The notes beneath the pieces were generated by a model. The model saw only the letters and a program-made list of their open reading frames with translations. It searched no databases and had not been told where the DNA came from. From assembly GCA_009927255.1 (NCBI GenBank), contig RFNJ01000155.1:1-23009 (forward strand): a DNA stretch of 23,009 nt. The letters are read 5' to 3'. Shown piece by piece: positions 22,027 to 23,009 of the stretch. Origin of the DNA: Pseudomonadota bacterium. GTDB lineage: Bacteria > Pseudomonadota > Alphaproteobacteria > UBA2136 > UBA6156. The stretch's first letter is position 1, and each line of letters starts with the position of its first letter. A program made the translations under genes and the position numbers.

Positions 22027-22050
22027 CCCCCGCCAGCAAGCCAGCGGGGG
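22027..22050 (-). terminator. Intrinsic terminator, probably bidirectional; 19-nt repeat copy 2
   Basis: CCCCCGC (22027-22033) pairs with GCGGGGG (22044-22050) around a 10-nt loop. It lies 18 nt beyond the stop of the minus-strand gene at 22069, followed on that strand by TTGACTTTTT. The plus strand has CTTTT after the stem. Confidence 0.75.
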
Positions 22051-22068
22051 CTTTTACCCATTGCCGCT

Positions 22069-22317
22069 TTAGCGGCGGCATTGAGTTTGGAGCAGCAGGT
22101 CGATGGCTTTTCGCTCCTCGCGCGGCAACACATTCCGCGGTTTCATAAAGGTGCGTCTAAACCAGCTGGCCTGGCTTTTATGCTCATAGCCACGTGCGTC
22201 AACCACCCGTAGTTGTGCGCAGAACAGCATCGGCGTCGAGATATAGTTGGCCACCAGCAGCAAGCCGCCAGCGCCCAAACACACACCCAAACATAAGGCG
22301 ATGAAGGGTTTACTCAT
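22069..22317 (-). CDS. Small exported or membrane-anchored protein, hypothetical
   Basis: The product is 82 aa and I do not recognise it. ATG 22317 is set by GGAGG (4 nt spacing); a longer reading from 22371 would lack a ribosome site. Residues 5-26 (FIALCLGVCLGAGGLLLVAN) are a hydrophobic helix with two Cys. The mature part has FCAQLRVVDARG, a basic Trp/Arg stretch (SQASWFRRTFMKPRN), and a C-terminal helix PREERKAIDLLLQTQCRR. The spacing of FCxxL, LPxExxxAIxxL and the final Cys parallels the 91-aa gene downstream. A good promoter and a 7-bp hairpin precede it. A terminator separates the two genes, so they seem to be transcribed separately. Confidence 0.65.
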   Translation of the reverse strand: MSKPFIALCLGVCLGAGGLLLVANYISTPMLFCAQLRVVDARGYEHKSQASWFRRTFMKPRNVLPREERKAIDLLLQTQCRR

Positions 22318-22334
22318 ATTGCCTCCATTAGTAA

Positions 22335-22357
22335 ACGGCAGCCACAGCGACTGCCGT
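22335..22357. repeat. Inverted repeat in the 82-aa gene's leader
   Basis: ACGGCAG (22335-22341) pairs with CTGCCGT (22351-22357) around a 9-nt loop. It lies between the promoter and the ribosome site at about 22322-22326, so it could be an operator or a leader hairpin. Confidence 0.55.
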
Positions 22358-22376
22358 GGGGTTAGTTGCATTGCAA

Positions 22377-22405
22377 ACTATATGTATACTTTTAGTGTTT
22401 AGCAA
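22377..22405 (-). promoter_or_regulatory. Promoter of the 82-aa gene
   Basis: On the minus strand TTGCTA (22405-22400), a 17-bp AT-rich spacer, and TATAGT (22382-22377). Confidence 0.6.
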
Positions 22406-22466
22406 GCTGTTTCAGCCAGTTTAAAGCCACAGAATGTAATTTTTTGATAATTTCGCAAATTGGGTG

Positions 22467-22495
22467 TTGACAGGGTCTAGGGCAGGGGCTATACC
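22467..22495 (+). promoter_or_regulatory. rRNA operon promoter
   Basis: A consensus TTGACA (22467-22472) lies 17 bp from TATACC (22490-22495). The start would be near 22502. The spacer contains AGGGCAGGGGC, like those of the tRNA-Tyr and thyA promoters. An AT-rich stretch upstream (22436-22460) could act as an UP element. Confidence 0.75.
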
Positions 22496-22501
22496 CCGCT
22501 T

Positions 22502-22943
22502 CGCCGCAGGTGATTTGTTTGAAACAACCGCCGCGGAACGCACTGTGAAAATTGAATAGGCAAACACACGTTCAGAAGTCTGAAGTCTGAAGTCTGAAAT
22601 CTGGGTAGAAAGTCCTGATTTCTGATTTCTGATATTCTGATTTCTGAATATACAAGACAGAGAACAGTTAGCGAGGTTCAGTGGGCTCCGGAATCAAACT
22701 ATCAACCGGCGTGCCGATATGAAACTGAACTTATTTAACTGTTCAAGGTTTCGTTAATTCGGTGGCACCTTCGGGTGCCGCAGTGAGAACGTAATTCAAG
22801 AACGCTAAATGAATCCAAATTCAGCCTTGTATCGGACATCGCTTGGCGATGTTAGCAGACTTTGCAGTTTTACCCCATGAGACCCCAGCCTTCGCTGGGG
22901 TTGATGTGGGCGTAGAGCTCGCTTCGCTCGCTAACGTCCACAT
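22502..22943 (+). other. rRNA leader region (pre-16S)
   Basis: This stretch of about 440 nt without a gene holds several structures. Heptamer repeats TCTGAAG run at 22572-22603 and CTGATTT-type repeats at 22615-22650. A long stem is formed by GAACAGTTA (22662-22670) with TAACTGTTC (22736-22744) and by GTTCAG (22676-22681) with CTGAAC (22725-22730). A hairpin GGCACC-TTCG-GGTGCC spans 22764-22779, and CCCCAGC/GCTGGGG lies at 22883-22900. TTGATGTGG (22901-22909) pairs with CCACATCAA (22938-22946), which overlaps the first bases of 16S. These are probably antitermination and processing signals, though I see no clear boxA. Confidence 0.65.
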
Positions 22944-23009
22944 CAAGTTGAGAGTTTGATCCTGGCTCAGAGCGAACGCTGGCGGCGTGCTTAACACATG
23001 CAAGTCGAA
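22944..23009 (+). rRNA. rrs: 16S ribosomal RNA, 5' end (partial)
   Basis: GAGTTTGATCCTGGCTCAG (22952-22970) is the universal 27F site. It is followed by GCGAACGCTGGCGGCGTGCT and the conserved ACACATGCAAGTCGAA. The mature 5' end is placed 8 nt before GAGTTTGATC by comparison with E. coli. The gene continues beyond the window. Confidence 0.97.

Noticed and set aside
21921..22212. Two plus-strand frames between apbC and the rRNA operon
   Set aside because: They overlap two minus-strand genes that have better ribosome sites, and read through the terminator hairpin.
22572..22650. CRISPR-like array in the rRNA leader
   Set aside because: The units are only 7 bp long and directly adjacent, without spacers. 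These are simple tandem repeats.
22821..23003. 60-codon minus-strand frame over the 16S start
   Set aside because: It lies across the rRNA leader and 16S rRNA and is antisense to them.

Overview
The window looks like chromosomal DNA of an alphaproteobacterium. The evidence is the block holC, pepA, lptF, lptG, lptD, surA (the first two divergent from the rest), an ftsH to glmM segment, a 16S rRNA 5' end beginning CAAGTTGAGAGTTTGATCC, and promoters of the TTGACA-17-TATA type. The genus cannot be read from this stretch. Most genes are housekeeping. The more unusual material lies between them.

Layout. Positions 1-113 hold the N-terminus of a basic, FGDK-repeat protein (minus strand, cut by the window edge). 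291-689 is an orphan hypothetical with a strong terminator. 747-1755 (minus) is a probable two-gene unit: an exported cyclophilin and a small membrane protein. tRNA-Tyr (1878-1963) is followed by a second exact copy of its last 18 nt. 2148-8024 (minus) is the outer-membrane biogenesis cluster lptF-lptG-lptD-surA. LptF and LptG form the inner-membrane part of the LPS exporter, LptD is the outer-membrane translocon, and SurA is a chaperone that helps fold it. pepA (8085-9668) is divergent from this cluster. Between pepA and holC sit a 58-nt palindrome and a small GIY-YIG nuclease gene, which look like an inserted element. A TauE/SafE-type permease (10581-11324) converges on the unit ftsH, a lower-GC membrane protein gene, and glmM (minus, 11329-15266). 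A Gln/Tyr/Gly-rich exported protein (15435-16169) is divergent from ftsH.

From 16184 to 17120 there are tRNA-Phe (minus), tRNA-Arg (plus), terminators, degenerate repeats and a likely 30-codon gene. arfB (ribosome rescue) then converges on hisS plus a DCC-family thiol protein gene (minus). Divergent from hisS is thyA-folA-apbC: dTMP synthesis, regeneration of the folate cofactor that ThyA oxidises, and an Fe-S carrier ATPase. Two small exported-protein genes on the minus strand (21662-22317) may be diverged relatives. The window ends with a strong rRNA promoter, a structured leader of about 440 nt, and the first 66 nt of 16S rRNA.

A recurring theme is short palindromic or tRNA-derived repeats at gene ends. 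Examples are the hairpin that encodes the end of PepA with an AT-hook-like tail, the hairpin that encodes the end of ApbC and shares 19 nt with a nearby terminator, the copy of the tRNA-Tyr 3' end, and repeats beside tRNA-Phe. I see no CRISPR array, prophage, toxin-antitoxin pair or defence island. The best candidate for something undescribed is the palindrome/GIY-YIG/PepA-tail arrangement at 9633-10019.
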